From: Osedax fenrisi
Lineage: Eukaryota; Annelida; Polychaeta; Sabellida; Siboglinidae
Direction of reading: 5' to 3'
Length of the DNA: 64,000 nucleotides
Assembly (NCBI GenBank): GCA_964019155.1
Contig: OZ025239.1
Span: 75,538,394-75,602,393, forward strand
In this document: in pieces, positions 11,104-24,765 of the stretch
How positions within the stretch are numbered: position 1 is the stretch's first letter
Layout: every line of letters starts with the position of its first letter
Position numbers and translations under genes: made by a program
Notes under the pieces: model-generated
The model's database searches: none
What the model saw: only the letters and a program-made list of their open reading frames with translations
What the model was told of the DNA's origin: nothing

Positions 11104-12884
11104 TTCGTACATGTGACTTCCCTGTATTAGCGACCCCCCTACCCCTGTATTACCGACCCCCCCTACCCCTGTACTACAGACCCCCCCCTACCCCTGTACT
11201 ACCGACCCCCCCTACCCCTGTATTACCGACCCCCCCTACCCCTGTATTACCGACCCCCCTACCCCTGTATTACCGACCCCCCCTACCCCCGTATTAGCGA
11301 TCCCCCCTACTCCCGTATTAGCGATACTCCCTACCCCTCTATTACCGATCCCCCCTACCCTGTATTAGCGACCCCCCTACCCCTGTATTACCGACCCCCC
11401 CTACCCCTGTACTACCGACCCCCCCTACCCCTGTATTACCGACCCCCCCTACCCCTGTATTAGCGATCCCCCCTACTCCCGTATTAGCGATACTCCCTAC
11501 CCCTCTATTACCGATCCCCCCTACCCTGTATTAGCGACCCCCCTACCCCTGTATTACCGACCCCCCCTACCCCTGTACTACCGACCCCCCCCTACCCCTG
11601 TACTACCGACCCCCCCTACCCCTGTATTACCGACCCCCCCTACCCCTGTATTACCGACCCCCCCTACCCCTGTATTACCGACCCCCCCTACCCCTGTATT
11701 ACCGACCCCCCCTACCCCTGTATTAGCGATCCCCCCTACTCCCGTATTAGCGATACTCCCTACCCCTCTATTACCGATCCCCCCTACCCTGTATTAGCGA
11801 CCCCCCTACCCCTGTATTACCGACCCCCCCTACCCCTGTATTACCGACCCCCCTACCCATGTATTAGCGATCCCCCCTACTCCCGTATTAGCGATACCCC
11901 CTACCCCTCTATTACCGATCCCCCCTACCCCTGTATTACCGATCCCCCCTACCCCTGTATTACCGATCCCCCCTACCCTGTATTACCGATCCCCCCTACC
12001 CCTGTATTACCGATCCCCCCTACCCCTGTATTACCGATCCCCCCTACCCTGTATTACCGATCCCCCCTACCCTGTATTACCGATCCCCCCTACCCCTGTA
12101 TTACTGATCCCCCCTACCCCTGTATTACCGATCCCCCCTACCCCTGTATTACCGACCCCCCCTACCCCTGTATTACCGACCCCCCTACCCATGTATTAGC
12201 GATCCCCCCTACTCCCGTATTAGCGATACCCCCTACCCCTCTATTACCGATCCCCCCTACCCCTGTATTACCGATCCCCCCTACCCCTGTATTACCGATC
12301 CCCCCTACCCTGTATTACCGATCCCCCCTACCCCTGTATTACCGATCCCCCCTACCCCTGTATTACCGATCCCCCCTACCCCTGTATTACCGACCCCCCC
12401 TCCCCCTGTATTACCGATCCCCCTACCCCTGTATTACCGATCCCCCCTACCCCTGTATTACCGACCCCCCTCCCCCTGTATTACCGATCCCCCTACCCCT
12501 GTATTACCGATCCCCCCTACCCCTGTATTACCGATCCCCCCTCCCCCTGTATTACCGATCCCCCCTACCCCTGTATTACTGATCCCCCCTACCCCTGTAT
12601 TACCGATCCCCCCTACCCCTGTATTAGCGACCCCCCCTACCCCTGTATTACCGACCCCCCCTCCCCCTGTATTACCGATCCCCCTACACCTGTATTACCG
12701 ATCCCCCCTACCCCTGTATTACCGACCCCCCCTCCCCCTGTATTACCGATCCCCCCTCCCCCTGTATTACCGATCCCCCTACCCCTGTATTACCGATCCC
12801 CCCTACCCCTGTATTACTGACCCCCCCTCCCCCTGTATTACCGATCCCCCCTCCCCCTGTATTACCGATCCCCCTACCCCTGTA
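11104..12884. repeat. C-rich minisatellite, unit about 23 bp, roughly 77 copies
   Basis: Units are of the form CCCCCCTACCCCTGTATTACCG with length and base variants. A marker variant (gcgatactcc or gcgataccccc) recurs at about 11321, 11487, 11749, 11887 and 12221, so blocks of units have been duplicated as higher-order repeats. The minus strand has GGGGTAGGGGGG runs able to form G-quadruplexes. Confidence 0.95.
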
Positions 12885-13440
12885 CCACTACTACACGCGG
12901 CTCAGTTAACTATCACATTACAAGCTATCATATTACATGTTGCCTAGCTATCTATCTAACTACCCATGTACTAGCATAGCGTGGACACTACGTTATATGA
13001 TATTGTTTGTCGAACATAATGCACTCTACATACATGTGTATGATGATGTATGGTTGAACGTGAGTGTACACCATACACTGTACGGGGTATGCTTGTAACC
13101 ATCAGCAATGTCCTCGCAACACACACCACACTACAGTCGATGTAGTACTGGTTCTGTATAGTGAATTCATTTCAAACATACGAATACACACACACACACA
13201 TACATATATATATGTGAATGCGATGTCTAGAGAAAATCAATAACATAAAAAACACGCACACAATACCAATAAACATGTCTGCCATCACACTGCCATCACA
13301 CTGTGTGCCATGACGTAACAGTTAATTGATTTAATTGTAAATCGATAAGCACCGACAGAACCCCCCAGTAACCCCCCAGTAAATAGAGTGCAGCATAACT
13401 AATGATAAGCAGCCACGTGTTCAACGGCCCACAAAGTTCT
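12885..13440. other. Unique intergenic stretch
   Basis: No gene recognised. Contains a CA/TA microsatellite at 13181-13214 and ordinary unique sequence. Confidence 0.5.
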
Positions 13441-13660
13441 GCTTCATCATCATCATCATCAGCATCAGCATCACCATCATCAGCATCACCATCATCAGCA
13501 TCATCATCATCATCATCATCAGCATCATCAGCATCAGCATCATCATCAGCAGCATCATCATTATCATCATCATCACCAACATCATCATCATCATCATCAT
13601 CATCATCAGCATCAGCATCACCATCATCAGCATCATCATCATCATCATCATCATCATCAG

Positions 13661-13692
<32 letters not shown>

Positions 13693-13735
13693 ACATCATC
13701 ATCATCAGCATCATCATCATCAGCATCAGCAGCAG
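13441..13735. repeat. (TCA)n trinucleotide repeat with CAG/ACC interruptions
   Basis: About 295 bp of catcat/cagcat/caccat. It encodes poly-Ser on one strand and poly-Met on the other; this is repeat translation. Confidence 0.95.
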
Positions 13736-15918
<2,183 letters not shown>

Positions 15919-16099
15919 CGCTAATTAGTAGCACACTCCGGTGTGCACTCGCACAACATACGCACACTAGTGCGCTGATGTTATACCACATATGTGTGAA
16001 TTAATGTGTATATGTAAAAATATGACGTATGTGACCAATTTATAGTTAGCATTAATGTATGCATTAATGTATGCATTAATATGTAATATTAACATTACA

Positions 16100-16207
16100 T
16101 ATCCATATACCTATACCTACACCTATATATGTACATGTACCTACACCTATACCTATACCTACACCTATACCTATAACTATACATGTACATACACCTATAC
16201 CTACACC
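16100..16207. repeat. CCTATA/CCTACA hexanucleotide satellite, left part
   Basis: Hexamer array cut by the hAT transposon at 16208; it continues at 18450. Confidence 0.85.
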
Positions 16208-18449
16208 TAGGGGCGTCGGAACAGGGGGGGGGGGGGCGGGGGGTATCGGACCCCCCCATTCAGAAATATGGGGGGGGCTAAGTATATTTTGCCCCCCCCA
16301 TGAAATGTGTATTAATAAATTGTATATATATTAAATCTATTATATTGTCTTTGTTAATACAATTTTTTTCTAAAGAATGTTACCAAACATATGGGGGGGG
16401 GGCTAAGTATTATTTGCCCCCCCTCATCCATAAAATATGATAATATTCATGAGAGAATCTCTGAGAGATACTTGTTATCTGGCGATATTAAGAATGAAAT
16501 TATTCATCTATATAAATCTGAATTATTAAATATTTTATTATAAGATATTAATGGAAGTTTCTCAATTCAAAGTGATGGAATTCAAGATATATCCGGAAGT
16601 GAGCAGGACATTTTGGTGGTTCGATATTTGACATAAAAACTAGAAATTAAAGAAATATGCATATGAATATGCAATATGACTGAGAATACAACTTAAATAT
16701 AGAAAATGTAATGTTATCTGAACTTTAACATCTTAACTTGCCTATTTCTAAATTAAGAAGACAGTCATATGACGGTGCAGCTAATATGTATGGTCAATAT
16801 AATAGTGTAAAGACTATAATAATGAATAGACAGCCATTACATTTTTATACACAATGTGGAGCTCATCGCATAAAATTAATAGCATATTCATTAGATAATA
16901 ATATAAATATAAGAAAAGCCTTGAGAGTGGTTCATGATTTGGGATTATTATATGACAAACGATCAAATTCCGGATTGTATATAATACTAATAATAACAAA
17001 GCAAATATATTGAAACCATTATGCCTAACAAGATAGACTGGAAAAGCATGTATTAAAACAACATTAGATCAATATAGTTATATAATCTATGCACTGAAAT
17101 AATATAAAGAATTAGATTATATTACCAATGACCACAAATATAATGCAAATTTATTATTAAAAAATATGAATAAGTCAAATATTTGTTCTATGAATATTTA
17201 AAGTTTGATATTTGAAAGCTTGGATATGAAGGTGAAAGCTTTCATGATATCAACAAATACTATTGAAGGTAACATTTATAAAAAATATACTTGAAAGAAT
17301 ATATGATTATAATTATAATAAAAATCAATAATAAATAAACATAAAGGATCAGATAATAATAAAGATGATTCTAATTAAATTTAATAATGATAGAAATAAT
17401 TTGCACACATTCATTGAAGATATAGAAACAAAAGTATTTTATATATACAAGTTTTTATATAGATTCAAGGCTAATAACATACTTTTATAAACATATTATA
17501 TAAACATTTTATAAAATTCATATAAATTATTTTAAATATGTATGAAATGAATAGTAATGAAAGTTCAAAAGACTATGTAAGATACCTCATCTATAGATAA
17601 AATAATATAACATTATTAATGTTATGTTAATATAATAATGTGATTAGATATGATCAGTTAATATGTTAATATACTTTATCAATAATATTTACAGAATAAA
17701 ATATACTGAGTTGTTTGATTCCATAATGATGACAATTAAAACCTAATTTTATACTAATAAAACATTATTTATACATTCTTATAAATTAAAGTAATCATTA
17801 TTATAAATAATATAATTCATGAAAAAAAGGTTTGTTTTTTTAGATTAATCCTATTAATTTACTACACTAAACAGATGTTATTTAAAAATATATAAAGAAT
17901 TAACGATTGAAAAATCGAATTTCCATATGTTCAAATCAATAAATAAGTTCAATACCATCTGAAGAGGATAAACATATATATGATGGAACAATCTCCTAAA
18001 ATTCAAAAAATATTTTCGGACAAAATAGATTTGATAAATTGTATTGGTTTGTCCCTCAAGTTCTGTCATGTTAGAGTGGATTTAGTAAGCTACGAATAAT
18101 AAATACGTTGTTACGGTCTACTATGCTAGATAGTAGATTCAATATTGGCAAATATCAATCAAAAAATAATTCACACAATTTAGATGGGTATATTTATAAA
18201 TAAAAATCTATATTTATATAATAATAAATTATGTAATATTTATTATTTATTTTCTAATATATTCCTACTTATTATTATAAAAATTAAATATCATTAATTG
18301 CATATATTAAAGGGTTAACATAGACTAAAGAGGTATACGATATTAATAAGATATAGTTAGTAATTATATTAGTAATAAATAATAGGATATATAATATAAA
18401 ATAGAAATAAATAGCCCCCCCCATAAAAAATATCGTTCCGACGCCCCTA
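16208..18449 (+). mobile_element. hAT transposon, 2.2 kb, decayed
   Basis: Terminal inverted repeats TAGGGGCGTCGGAAC at both ends; flanking 8-bp direct repeat cctacacc on each side (inside a hexamer repeat, so partly expected by chance). Subterminal hairpins of the form gggggggctaagtat..tttgccccccc occur twice (about 16270-16302 and 16390-16424) and a related C-run at 18416-18423. The interior is AT-rich with a broken transposase. Confidence 0.85.
16420..17013 (+). pseudogene. hAT transposase (DUF4371/ZMYM-like type), broken
   Basis: The + strand in two frames gives SIQSDGIQDISGSEQDILVV (about 16560-16620), then RRQSYDGAANMYGQYNSVK and CGAHRIKLIAYSLD (16756-16900). These match the DxTxDISxxEQ...RYV and GQ-YDGA-NM-G...C-AH-LNLV motifs of DUF4371-type hAT transposases. 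Stops near 16541 and 16635 and a frameshift break it. The C-terminal dimerisation part is not recognisable. Confidence 0.78.
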
Positions 18450-18998
18450 CCTACACCTATACCTATACCTATACCTATACATGTACCTATACCTATACCT
18501 ACACCTATACCTACACCTATACATATACCTACACCTATACCTACACCTATACATATACCTATACATATACCTACATTTACACCTACATCTACATTTACAT
18601 TTACATCTACATCTACATCTACACCTACATTTACACCTACATCTACATTTACATCTACATCTACATCTACATTTACACCTACATCTACATTTACATCTAC
18701 ATCTACATCTACATCTACATCTACATTTACACCTACATCTGCACCTATATCTACATCTACATCTACATCTTCATCTACATCTACATCTACATCTACATCT
18801 ACATCTACATCTACACCTACATCTACATCTACATCTACATCTACATCTACATCTACATCTACATCTACATTTACATCTACACCTACATCTACATCTACAT
18901 TTACACCTACATCTACACCTACATCTACATCTACATCTACACCTACATCTACACCTACATTTACATTTACATCTACATCTACATCTACATCTACACAA
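18450..18998. repeat. CATCTA/CCTATA hexanucleotide satellite, right part
   Basis: About 550 bp; grades from cctata/cctaca on the left to catcta/cattta on the right. Its long open frames (Leu-His alternation) are repeat translation. Confidence 0.95.
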
Positions 18999-19458
18999 TT
19001 AACACACTCATATTATAATTTGTCTCTTCAAATCTAGCATGTATATATATTAACATCTTATATGTTTAATACAGTCGTTTTTATTAATTATAAATTTGTA
19101 TATTTGATATAAAATCATTTTATAAATATGTTTTGAATATTTTGTTTATATATTAGTTGGTTACTCCGATACAAGCATTACTTACCCACAAAAGAGTAAG
19201 TCATATTACTATTATGATATCAATAAAATGTTAAAAAGGACAACTATTTAATTTTACAATATAACTTTATATACCTAATAATATTCACTGATGTAAAGCC
19301 TGAGTATGTACCAGTATCTCTTATAACCTGTTGCATGTCTACAGGTGCTTCCCTCTGTGTGCAGTAGTAGTGCGACATATCCAACACGCACCGCACCGCA
19401 CCACACACCTACGTGTAATTATACCATTACACACCTGTAGTTATTAATACTTGCCCGC
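18999..19458. other. Sequence upstream of the Piezo promoter
   Basis: AT-rich to about 19300, then more GC-rich with a CACCGCACCGCACCA repeat at 19386-19402. No gene seen; may hold promoter-proximal elements. Confidence 0.4.
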
Positions 19459-19735
19459 TATAAATAGACTGTGGTCAACGGTCACTCCGATTCAGTGGTA
19501 GTCCCGTTACATGTCCTAGCTCCCGTATCGTATTCAGTGATTTACAGTGTATTACCGACGCGCTGGACCAGTGGCTAATACACCTGTTGTTAACGCCACC
19601 CGTGTACTACACAGATAGTGCGAGCGGAACTTCTACCGATTGCTTCCACATCGACCTCGACACCGACCTCTACACCAACCTCGACACCAACTTCGACATC
19701 AACCTCGACATCCGCATCGCCATCACCGCTCGAAC
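19459..19735 (+). promoter_or_regulatory. Piezo core promoter and 5' UTR with minimal uORF
   Basis: A consensus TATA box (tataaata, 19459-19466) is followed 25-35 bases later by initiator-like TCACTCC and TTCAGTG, so transcription probably starts near 19484-19494. The leader has a two-codon upstream ORF (ATG TCC TAG, 19511-19519) and no other ATG before the Piezo start at 19736. The last 80 bases hold a degenerate 12-bp repeat based on cctcgacaccaa, which lacks ATG. The TSS is inferred. Confidence 0.55.
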
Positions 19736-19796
19736 ATGTCTCAAGCCCTGTGCTACACTTTCGCGAGAGTATTTCTACCGCTTGCCTTATTAACAA
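19736..19796 (+). CDS. Piezo: Piezo exon 1 (residues 1-20)
   Basis: Starts at the first substantial ATG after the promoter and encodes MSQALCYTFARVFLPLALL, the short first hydrophobic segment expected at a Piezo N-terminus. The donor is ACAA|gtcagt in phase 1, which matches the phase of exon 2. A second possible donor six bases downstream (gtatta) would break the frame. Confidence 0.78.
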
Positions 19797-19818
19797 GTCA
19801 GTATTACATATCATCTAC

Positions 19819-19957
<139 letters not shown>

Positions 19958-20497
19958 CAAATTCAATAACTCTATCTATCTGTACACTACCTATCTCTAG
20001 TGGCCTACATATGGCCCATACCCGTGTTCGTAGTATACTGTACACTGGCCTACATTTCTGCTCATCGCACTCCACTTCAATGATAATACTATTACAATTC
20101 GTCAACAATGCGCGCCGCACATATCGCTATCTAATGTGATCACATGCAAGTGAAACGTTTCATCACGTGATCATGTCACACTAGTGTAGCAGCCATAACT
20201 TATTACATAATGATTTATTTATTTATATATATATTTATTTATTTATTTTTATATATTCTCAACACTTGCGAGATTTTAAAATATAACCAATGTATCAATA
20301 AATAATTACCTTACCTTATGTTACCTTAACTAATAGAACATTTTAAACACATAAAAGTGTGTTTAACTCTGACTTAATTATATAAACTACTTTATTGTAT
20401 ATATTCACTTACATTATAATTAATTATATATAGTATATCAAATAATATAATATAAATAATATAATATTTCTCTCGTTGTTCATGTGTTGTTAATATT

Positions 20498-20664
20498 CAG
20501 TGTATAACTTATAATATTAGTTACATTATAACTCAGCTATATTATAGTATTATAGCTAATAGGGATATTACATTACACTCTGTCTTATGATGATCTTCAG
20601 TACAGTTATCCTTACTGATTTATACATTATTACACATTTTATGATCATTTTTTTAATATTAATT
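20498..20664. repeat. 167-bp duplicated block, copy A (intron 1)
   Basis: Begins cagtgtataacttata and ends ttaatattaatt; identical by eye to 21585-21751 in intron 3. The two copies flank exons 2 and 3. Confidence 0.92.
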
Positions 20665-21043
20665 TTTAATATAATTATATATATATATATAATAAGTACA
20701 AATTAATAGTATTAGAGTATTTATTAAATACTCTAATGTAAGTTACATTTAATAGATTATTCCTCAATATAGAATAGACCTTAATTTAAATTATGAAATA
20801 TCCATAACATATATTTTAACTATCTTCGTATCTTCTAATAGTATGATAGTATGATAAGTTCATTATGCATCATTGAATAGCCATTCTAGCCTTAGAATAT
20901 AGGGGCACAAAGATAGAGCCACATCAATAATGTAATAGCATCAGTAATATCGTCGGTAAAACCATGCTGGGACATAGGCTTTACTTCTATAGCACACCCA
21001 CACCCCCACACACACACCCTCACACACACACACCCACACACAG

Positions 21044-21139
21044 GTACCATCACCCGCTATAATGTGATATCAGGTATCTATGGGGTGTTTCTGTTGATAT
21101 CACCGCTACTTGACAGACCCAATAGTCTCTCCATCAAAG
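21044..21139 (+). CDS. Piezo: Piezo exon 2 (residues 21-52)
   Basis: Acceptor cacacacag|G after a CA/CCA-rich tract, donor AAAG|gttctc. Encodes a hydrophobic helix (YNVISGIYGVFLLI) ending in PLLDRPNS, matching the second N-terminal helix and first loop of Piezo. Phase 1 in and 1 out. A (CT)-rich array fills the following intron. Confidence 0.88.
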
Positions 21140-21345
21140 GTTCTCTCCTCTCTCCCTCTCATTCTCTCCCCTCTCATTCTCTCTCTCTCTCACACGCTCT
21201 CTCTCTCCCTCTTCCTCTCTCTCTCTCTCTCTCTCTCACTCTCTCTCCCTCACTCTATCTCACTCTCTCTCTCTCTCCCTCACTCTCTCTCTCTCTCTCC
21301 CTCTCCCTTTCACCCTCTCTCTCTCTCTTCCCTCCCCCTACTAAC
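21137..21345. repeat. (CT)n / CCCTCT array filling intron 2
   Basis: Pure pyrimidine-rich array from just after the exon 2 donor to about 20 bp before the exon 3 acceptor. Confidence 0.93.
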
Positions 21346-21364
21346 AACACCCACCCCACCCCAG

Positions 21365-21496
21365 GTCTAACGGGTATTTACCATCTCTTGCTGGTAGTGT
21401 TCAGTAGTCTAGCGTTCCTGTCGCAGACATGTTTCCACATTTACCTGCTAGCCAGCGGGGTCAGGGGTCAAGTGTACGGCTCCATCATTAAGAACT
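21365..21496 (+). CDS. Piezo: Piezo exon 3 (residues 53-96)
   Basis: Acceptor ccccag|G, donor AACT|gttagt. Encodes TGIYHLLLVVFSSLAFLSQ and a loop ending YGSIIKN, equivalent to the GHTG...FL segment near the Piezo N-terminus. The last 18 exon bases plus the donor are duplicated 41 bp downstream (see findings). Reading into the intron gives an immediate stop. Confidence 0.9.
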
Positions 21497-21584
21497 GTTA
21501 GTGACCCCCACCACCATTAGCTCCATCATTAAGAACTGTTAGTGACCCCCACCACCACCACTAGCCCCACCACTAGTTAACCTG

Positions 21585-21751
21585 CAGTGTATAACTTATA
21601 ATATTAGTTACATTATAACTCAGCTATATTATAGTATTATAGCTAATAGGGATATTACATTACACTCTGTCTTATGATGATCTTCAGTACAGTTATCCTT
21701 ACTGATTTATACATTATTACACATTTTATGATCATTTTTTTAATATTAATT
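21585..21751. repeat. 167-bp duplicated block, copy B (intron 3)
   Basis: Identical by eye to 20498-20664. Confidence 0.92.
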
Positions 21752-22261
21752 GTTCATCATTATTAGTACTGCCCATAGTATATCTACATATATTAACTAG
21801 GCAGACACACGCTATACCTGCTATTCAGATATTCAAACACTTCATGTTACAGCACTTGTATACACAGGGGCAATATTTGCATATTCGTGTACCCCGTACA
21901 CAAATGTGTATACTGCAACGTAGACATAATGTAGATATAATTAAACGTAGAAATTACTTTGAATATGTGTGTGTTTCGTGGTACACTAATTGTCCTGTGT
22001 TTGTAGCCAATTATTATTGTATAGATGTATGCAACTGTATTAAGGAGATTAGGAGATGCAATAGATCTATCACTACTATTTCACTGAAGTTATACATCTT
22101 ATTTAGAATGCTTGTAACAATGTCTTCCTATAGACACAGTAGTGAACGCATAGGATTCGCTGTTATAATAGAATATCGGACGTATAGTTCAACAGTAATT
22201 ATAGTAGTATATATATTCGAGTCTCACCTATAATTAACAACAACAACAACAACAATAACAG
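21752..22261. other. Rest of intron 3, with an unassigned ORF
   Basis: Contains a 129-codon + strand ORF (21844-22233) with several Cys pairs (CVSWYTNC, CIDVCNC). No family recognised; it may be chance. The intron ends with a short CAA run. Confidence 0.3.
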
Positions 22262-22304
22262 GTTCCAGTGTAGAAATAACCCTCCGCGAGATAGGACTTC
22301 AAAG
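22262..22304 (+). CDS. Piezo: Piezo exon 4 (residues 97-110), 43-bp exon
   Basis: A short exon between acceptor aataacag|G and donor CAAAG|gtttac. It encodes CSSVEITLREIGLQ, matching the conserved loop before the fourth N-terminal helix in Piezo. It is supported by phase (1 in, 2 out) and by family similarity on both sides. Confidence 0.85.
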
Positions 22305-22556
22305 GTTTACTACTTAGTATTGTTCACCCGCACTACCCCTACCTTATTATACTTAATGACATTATAATAGCCCCTGAACCCCTAATAGGGCCAACCTACT
22401 TCACATCGCATCCATGTCTATACATAATTAATTCTTGGAACCAATCAATAGCTAGATATTATTTACTTTTGCCATTATTACCTTTATCTTTGGCTCCTCC
22501 CACGCGCGACCTCCTCATTACGCTGACCTTTAACCTCTTCGTCGCGTGACCATCAG

Positions 22557-22724
22557 AATCGAAGCCTACAATGTGATCAACATCGTGCGCATCATAATGC
22601 CCGATGTCACCATGTTTGTGATGTCATTGACAACGCTGTTGCTATGCCGACGACTTAAGTCACCGCCGCCGCTTATCTCTCACGAAGATGACCTTATGCC
22701 TCAAGAACATCGTACCATACTCAG
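22557..22724 (+). CDS. Piezo: Piezo exon 5 (residues 111-166)
   Basis: Acceptor accatcag|A, donor CTCAG|gtctgt. Encodes NIVRIIMPDVTMFVMSL, a conserved Piezo helix, then a hydrophilic intracellular tail with HEDDLMPQEH. A GTAGTG-rich microsatellite follows within the intron. Confidence 0.92.
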
Positions 22725-23145
22725 GTCTGTAGTAATGGTAGTGGTAGTTGTAGTGGTAGATGTAGTAGTAATGGTAGTGGTAGTAGTAGTGGTAGTGGTA
22801 ATGGTTCCATTGCAGTTTTTAATCTAATAATTACAATTACAAATTTTCATTTGTGATTCTGACCAAATTTACTATATATATATAAAATGTAGCTATTTAA
22901 AACTACTAAATTGAATACTATTAAACGTAATATAGATAATAATTGAGTAAATCGCGTGAAAAAGATCAACACTTATTGTGGAAAGTTTGAATTATGATCT
23001 TACGTAATGTTATGTACTAAGTTATGATGTAATAGCTGTACTAAAGTGTACAGCATCACCTATAGAAGTGTTGTGGATATCACCTAGTAGCGGCAGTTAC
23101 TATGGTTGTACGCACTGTTATCTTAACACCACTACCGCCGTACAG

Positions 23146-23328
23146 ACAATGTGCTTCGTACCACTACGTGACGGACACGACCTTGACGACCCTACGAGAC
23201 TGTCTGCTCGCGCTACTGCTCGCTAGTTCGGGCTGTCTGTCGCCGTCGATGTGTTCCGCGGTCTACTTCCTCGTGTTCCTCGCCGCCGCCACCTGGTGGA
23301 GCTGTTACAAGGGATTCGATAAACGATG
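23146..23328 (+). CDS. Piezo: Piezo exon 6 (residues 167-227)
   Basis: Acceptor ccgtacag|A, donor GATG|gtaagt. Encodes LLALLLASSGCLSPSMCSAV and VFLAAATWW, matching the conserved 'SAVYF..FL...TWW' blade segment. Phase 2 in and 2 out. Confidence 0.93.
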
Positions 23329-23625
23329 GTAAGTGTCGTACAGTAGCAGAGACTTACTGTAACTGATGGTAAACAGAGCTATTGCGTGTGTGTATGGGAG
23401 GAGAGTTTAGCGTAGAGGTTTAATATATAGTGTATATATACAATATATAATGTAGGTGTGAGTGTATAGTAGCAGAATTAGTAAATCTACGAATATATAC
23501 AACAGGCTCTACGAGTGTTTGCCCTTTTTATCAACATTAAACTTCATATGATACACACATTTCACCCCCACCTCTCATCCTTCATCCCTCGTCCATTACC
23601 ACTAACCCTTCTTCCCTTATCACAG

Positions 23626-23745
23626 GTGGTTTGGAGTGGGCAGATATTCTCTGATACTATACTCCGGCCTACATCTAATGGTAATCTACGTGTACCAGTT
23701 TCAAGTGAGTCAGTGGATAATATCACCCGACTCGCAGGTCGCAAG
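23626..23745 (+). CDS. Piezo: Piezo exon 7 (residues 228-267)
   Basis: Acceptor ttatcacag|G, donor GCAAG|gtatgt. Encodes helix YSLILYSGLHLMVIYVYQFQ followed by an ISPDSQVA loop. An earlier in-frame donor after YQFQ (gtgagt at 23705) exists, but it would put exon 8 out of frame. Using gtatgt restores the Piezo motif ARLFGF across the junction. A tandem CACACTGAGT-like repeat follows. Confidence 0.88.
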
Positions 23746-24196
23746 GTATGTGTCATCGTCGCCCATAAGTAGCTAGCACACACTGAGTCACACACACACA
23801 CACACTGAGTCACACACACACACTGAGTCACACACACACACACACACTGAGTCACACTAGCTGTCTGGGGCCCGGCTTCGCCCGTAAGGCTCACTTATAA
23901 TTAATATATGTAATGCAGCTAAAAAACGAAGTAGAACAAAACTAAACACATTTAACAAACCAACCCAAATATTTTAATAACTTTTTTTTAATCAATATGC
24001 TTTTATAGGCTCACTCGGGATGTTATGCAGCTAAGGGTGTGTTTTTGGTCAACCACAGGTGGTTCAACCACAGGTGTACGAGAAACTCGTATTCACTGCA
24101 TGTAACAATCCAATTGTTACAAAACACGTCTGGTTGTGCTATTTATTCTTACCACAGCACTTGCCATCTGCACCGCACTAGTGTAAAACTTTGAAC

Positions 24197-24230
24197 CATA
24201 GATCTAGAGAGAACTTTCTCTAGCTCTATG
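24197..24230. mobile_element. Micro-palindrome copy 3 (34 bp) between perfect 8-bp direct repeats
   Basis: Near-palindrome catagatctagagaga / ctttctctagctctatg. Flanks are ctttgaac on both sides (24189-24196 and 24231-24238), 8 of 8 identical. Nested inside the 24034-24925 element. Confidence 0.72.
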
Positions 24231-24360
24231 CTTTGAACGCATGCATAATATGAATGAAATGAATCATAAAATACGTCACAATCATGATGTTATTGCTATT
24301 TTTAGGTATGCGCGCATTTATTTATCAAAAATTAAATTGAAGTTATGTATGTTAGCGTGT

Positions 24361-24407
24361 ATGTATGTATGTATGTATGTATGTATGTATGTATGTATGT
24401 ATGTATA

Positions 24408-24458
<51 letters not shown>

Positions 24459-24593
24459 GATGTATACATAAGTATAAGAAGTGTATAAACCATTGGTTTA
24501 CAGGTTTACAGGTTTACATATACACATACATACATACATATATATAATATATATTATATTATTATTATATTATATATATATAATAATATATAA

Positions 24594-24664
<71 letters not shown>

Positions 24665-24708
24665 CATATACAAGTATGTATTACATTATATTTACTAGTA
24701 CAAGTATG

Positions 24709-24762
<54 letters not shown>

Positions 24763-24765
24763 ATG
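24361..24765. repeat. ATGT and AT microsatellites (intron 7)
   Basis: (ATGT)n at 24361-24402, then AT runs at 24413-24450, 24600-24655 and 24715-24760. The first AT run lies between inverted copies of tgtatacatcatata, so the whole can fold into a hairpin. Confidence 0.9.

Noticed and set aside
9434..12884. CRISPR-like repetition
   Set aside because: Units are contiguous tandem repeats without unique spacers, in a eukaryotic gene region.
23705..23745. Shorter exon 7 ending at the strong donor gtgagt
   Set aside because: It would end in phase 0 and break the frame with exon 8; the downstream donor gtatgt restores both phase and the conserved ARLFGF motif.
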